From Pedobacter polysacchareus (lineage in GTDB: Bacteria; Bacteroidota; Bacteroidia; Sphingobacteriales; Sphingobacteriaceae), in the NCBI RefSeq assembly GCF_019802255.1, contig NZ_JAHYSS010000002.1, positions 620,001-684,000 on the forward strand: DNA of 64,000 bases, in the 5' to 3' direction. How positions within the stretch are numbered: the first letter of the stretch is position 1; every line of letters begins with the position of its first letter. Below the pieces are notes generated by a model. That model searched no databases. It was not told where the DNA came from and saw only the letters and a list, made by a program, of their open reading frames with translations. The position numbers and the translations under genes were made by a program. This document shows positions 62,183 through 64,000 of this stretch, one piece after another.

Positions 62183-62425
62183 ATGGCATCATTAAGAAAA
62201 TACATCGTCGTAAAAGGGAACCCAATTTTATTTCCCTCAGATCTGGTTCATGCAGAAGTAGCTGGTCAGGATAACTTGGTAGATAGCGCAGGGTTTTTCG
62301 TAATTGTAAAGGATAAAAAAGGCAAACGTGTCGTTTGTATCGGGGAAAGTACGTCCTTATCTATAGCGAGTAAGCCAGAAAGAGATCAGAAACTAATTGC
62401 ACGCTACCTGGGGATTGAAGATTAA
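62183..62425 (+). CDS. Small conserved-looking protein, unknown function
   Basis: 80 residues, soluble, mixed alpha/beta: LRKYIVVKGNPILFPSDLVH, then GFFVIVKDKKGKRVVCIGES and a short helix at the end (KLIARYLGIED). The frame opens 43 codons further upstream but the promoter lies inside that stretch, so 62183 is taken as start. The compact domain and alternating strands argue for a real gene. No family is recognised. Confidence 0.6.
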   Translation: MASLRKYIVVKGNPILFPSDLVHAEVAGQDNLVDSAGFFVIVKDKKGKRVVCIGESTSLSIASKPERDQKLIARYLGIED

Positions 62426-62489
62426 TGGATCAATAGCACCGAGAATATCACACAAAAACAACCATAATTAATCAATTAAAAACAACAAG

Positions 62490-62936
62490 ATGAAAAACAA
62501 ATTTTTAGCCGTATTACTAGTGATCGCAGCTGCATTTACTGCCTGTAAAAAAGATAAAGCACAAGAACCTGAAGAAAATGTACTGCCCGCTGGAAAATAC
62601 AGACTGATTGAAATGCAGCAGACCGATGCTGCCGGAAAAGATTCTGTAACTGTTAAATATCCATTAAGCAGTTTAAGCCTGACCTTTGATCAGGAAAAAC
62701 AGACCGCAAATGTTACTGGCAAGCCAGAATTGCTGCAAATAACGGGCAGCTATAATGTCAAAGTTGATGGCAGTCTGACCGATGCGAAAGTTTCCACTTC
62801 CAGAAATGTTCCTGGAGAGAACGACCTGAATGTTGCAGACCATTTAACTGCCGGAGAAAAATTTGAAGCAAAAGGAGGAACCGTAATTATACGTGCAAAA
62901 AACAAGGGCTACCTGGTTTTTAGTATGCAAAAGTAG
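62490..62936 (+). CDS. Small lipoprotein of unknown function
   Basis: 148 residues. The lipobox AFTAC gives a lipidated Cys at residue 19, followed by the KKDKAQ stretch that in Bacteroidota often accompanies transport to the surface when acidic residues are near. The rest is a beta-rich fold (AGKYRLIEMQQTDAAG, then LSLTFDQEKQTANVTGK) resembling lipocalin-like small lipoproteins, though the link is weak. Monocistronic, with a weak hairpin downstream. Confidence 0.68.
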   Translation: MKNKFLAVLLVIAAAFTACKKDKAQEPEENVLPAGKYRLIEMQQTDAAGKDSVTVKYPLSSLSLTFDQEKQTANVTGKPELLQITGSYNVKVDGSLTDAKVSTSRNVPGENDLNVADHLTAGEKFEAKGGTVIIRAKNKGYLVFSMQK

Positions 62937-62942
62937 TTTAAC

Positions 62943-62963
62943 AAAAGAATGAGGGATTCTTTT
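62943..62963 (+). terminator. Weak terminator after the small lipoprotein gene
   Basis: AAAAGAAT (62943-62950) and ATTCTTTT (62956-62963) with a 5-base loop; AT-rich stem with a short T tract. Confidence 0.5.
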
Positions 62964-62990
62964 AATAATTACTACAGACAGCAGGCCTGA

Positions 62991-64000
62991 TTAGGGCTTG
63001 CTGTTCTGTTTTTCCAAAATATCGCCTGGCAATACCTGGAACATATGCTTATAAACTTTAGCAAAATAATTAGGGCTGCTATAGCCCAGTTCATAAGCCA
63101 CTTCCTGGACACTTGAAAAATGACCACTGCTTAAAAGCTGTTGTGCCAGTAACAGTTTCTCATTCAGGAAAAACTGATTCGGACTATCTTTTAATATCTT
63201 TTTGAAAAGCCCCTTATATTTTGAAACGGACATTTCTGCCATATCAGCCATCTTCTGTAGACCTGGAAATTCGGAGAGCAGGTTTGCCATCAGGTATTCA
63301 GAAGTTAAAAATATACGTTCTATATCCTGATTAGATAACTTATTGATTATCGGCTCAAACCTGCTGGCACGTTCTAATAGATAGCCCAATAAATATAAAG
63401 CTGTACTTTTTAGCTTTAACTCAAAAGAAGGACTGGTATAATCATCCTCCTTTAGCTGGCTCAGCAGTATTTTGCTCCTGCTGTCGATATGGCTATAGAA
63501 TAAAAGCGTGTTCTTAGATTCATCAAAAAGCAGGTTGTTTGTTTCCAGATCCCTGGTAGATGCGGCCAGCTCTTTTAGGTGACCTTTATCAATAAATAAC
63601 CTTAAACTATAGGATCGCTTACCTATTGGCGGCATGATGACACCTTTCATACTGCAGTCCATAAAGCCCATCCCCAGTTTAGCATGGTACCCGGCTTTAT
63701 GAATGGTATTGCCAATGATATGTGTGGTGATCTCGTCCCCAATGTCAAAATAAACCATATAATAATTATGGTCGGTAGGGATTCTGGTGATGGCTACAGG
63801 AACCTTAAAGGTCATATCCAACAGCAGCACCGATAATCCTGGGGTCACTTCCAGAAATATGGAACCTCCATCAGCAATGTTCCCGGGCATGGTTAAAATC
63901 TTATTGTCTTTTAGGGTTGCACCAATACCGTCCACAATTTGCTGCTGCCATTCCGGCCCAAGGGTGTAGTGGTAGAAAAATTCGATCCTTTCCTCGGTCA
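62991..64000 (-). CDS. AraC-family transcriptional regulator (5' end outside the window)
   Basis: The minus-strand frame is open to the window edge: beyond a GTG at 63935 it continues upstream with EERIEFFYHYTLGPEWQQQ, so the true start is at or beyond 64000. The last 100 or so residues form the AraC DNA-binding domain: FPGLQKMADMAEMSVSKYKGLFKKI and SVQEVAYELGYSSPNYFAKVY. The N-terminal 200 residues are a soluble sensor part of the kind seen in AraC regulators of siderophore uptake (PchR-like), but the ligand cannot be inferred firmly. Confidence 0.88.
   Translation of the reverse strand, partial: TEERIEFFYHYTLGPEWQQQIVDGIGATLKDNKILTMPGNIADGGSIFLEVTPGLSVLLLDMTFKVPVAITRIPTDHNYYMVYFDIGDEITTHIIGNTIHKAGYHAKLGMGFMDCSMKGVIMPPIGKRSYSLRLFIDKGHLKELAASTRDLETNNLLFDESKNTLLFYSHIDSRSKILLSQLKEDDYTSPSFELKLKSTALYLLGYLLERASRFEPIINKLSNQDIERIFLTSEYLMANLLSEFPGLQKMADMAEMSVSKYKGLFKKILKDSPNQFFLNEKLLLAQQLLSSGHFSSVQEVAYELGYSSPNYFAKVYKHMFQVLPGDILEKQNSKP

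Noticed and set aside
1..64000. CRISPR arrays, rRNA genes, intact insertion sequences or phage modules
   Set aside because: None seen: no regularly spaced repeats, no rRNA-like conserved stretches, no transposase, capsid, terminase or tail genes.

Overview
The window reads as chromosome of a Bacteroidota bacterium, most likely a Sphingobacteriaceae member close to Pedobacter (an inference from gene content, not from a search). Evidence: two SusC/SusD pairs, a type III glutamine synthetase, an S46 dipeptidyl-peptidase, single-chain PurL, membrane-anchored AraC regulators, LytS/LytTR signalling, and promoters of the Bacteroidota type (TTG, 19 bp, TAnnTTTG), perfect upstream of both tRNA-His genes and rnhA.

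Layout. 1-3.3 kb: end of a SusCD locus with an exported Shewanella-like phosphatase. 3.5-8 kb: LysR regulator divergent from an MFS exporter, then a DPP7-like S46 peptidase and a gene-poor stretch with strong hairpins. 8.5-14 kb: purM, glnN (both minus strand), a TonB-domain protein and a small secreted protein. 14-17.4 kb: rnhA, fbp, a YfcE-like phosphodiesterase and a TrmN6-like methyltransferase, bracketed by two near-identical inverted tRNA-His loci. 17.4-25.5 kb: an AT-rich block of poorly characterised genes (LytTR/LytS pair, DUF1266 protein, small lipoproteins and membrane proteins). It starts with a recombinase remnant at the tRNA-His terminator and ends at a degenerate direct repeat of that terminator, so it looks like a decayed genomic island.

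25.6-42.1 kb: an amino-sugar polysaccharide utilisation locus. A LacI regulator is followed by a FucP/NagP-type permease, CBM9-like protein, GH16 enzyme, SusC, SusD, a fasciclin/DNRLRE/cadherin-like surface lipoprotein, two GH20 enzymes, nagA and nagB. Three copies of a shared motif (TCGTGTACGT-N3-CGTTWA) sit before the permease, GH16 and SusC genes and are the predicted operators. The expected flow is surface binding and cleavage, SusCD import, trimming to GlcNAc by GH20, inner-membrane uptake, then NagA and NagB to fructose-6-phosphate; a GlcNAc kinase is not in the window.

42-50 kb: an AraC-type membrane regulator, two small unknown proteins, a non-canonical NRAMP-family transporter and purL. 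50-54.4 kb: a tight operon of dipeptidase E, 5-oxoprolinase subunits PxpB-PxpC-PxpA and a YcsG-like NRAMP-fold transporter. 54.4-64 kb: MarR/GNAT pair, a free-standing version of a domain usually found in Bacteroidota pseudouridine synthases, a hybrid histidine kinase, a third GH20 enzyme, a possible kinase-fold protein of unknown role, small proteins, and a partial AraC regulator cut by the window end. No rRNA, CRISPR array, intact insertion sequence or intact phage was seen.
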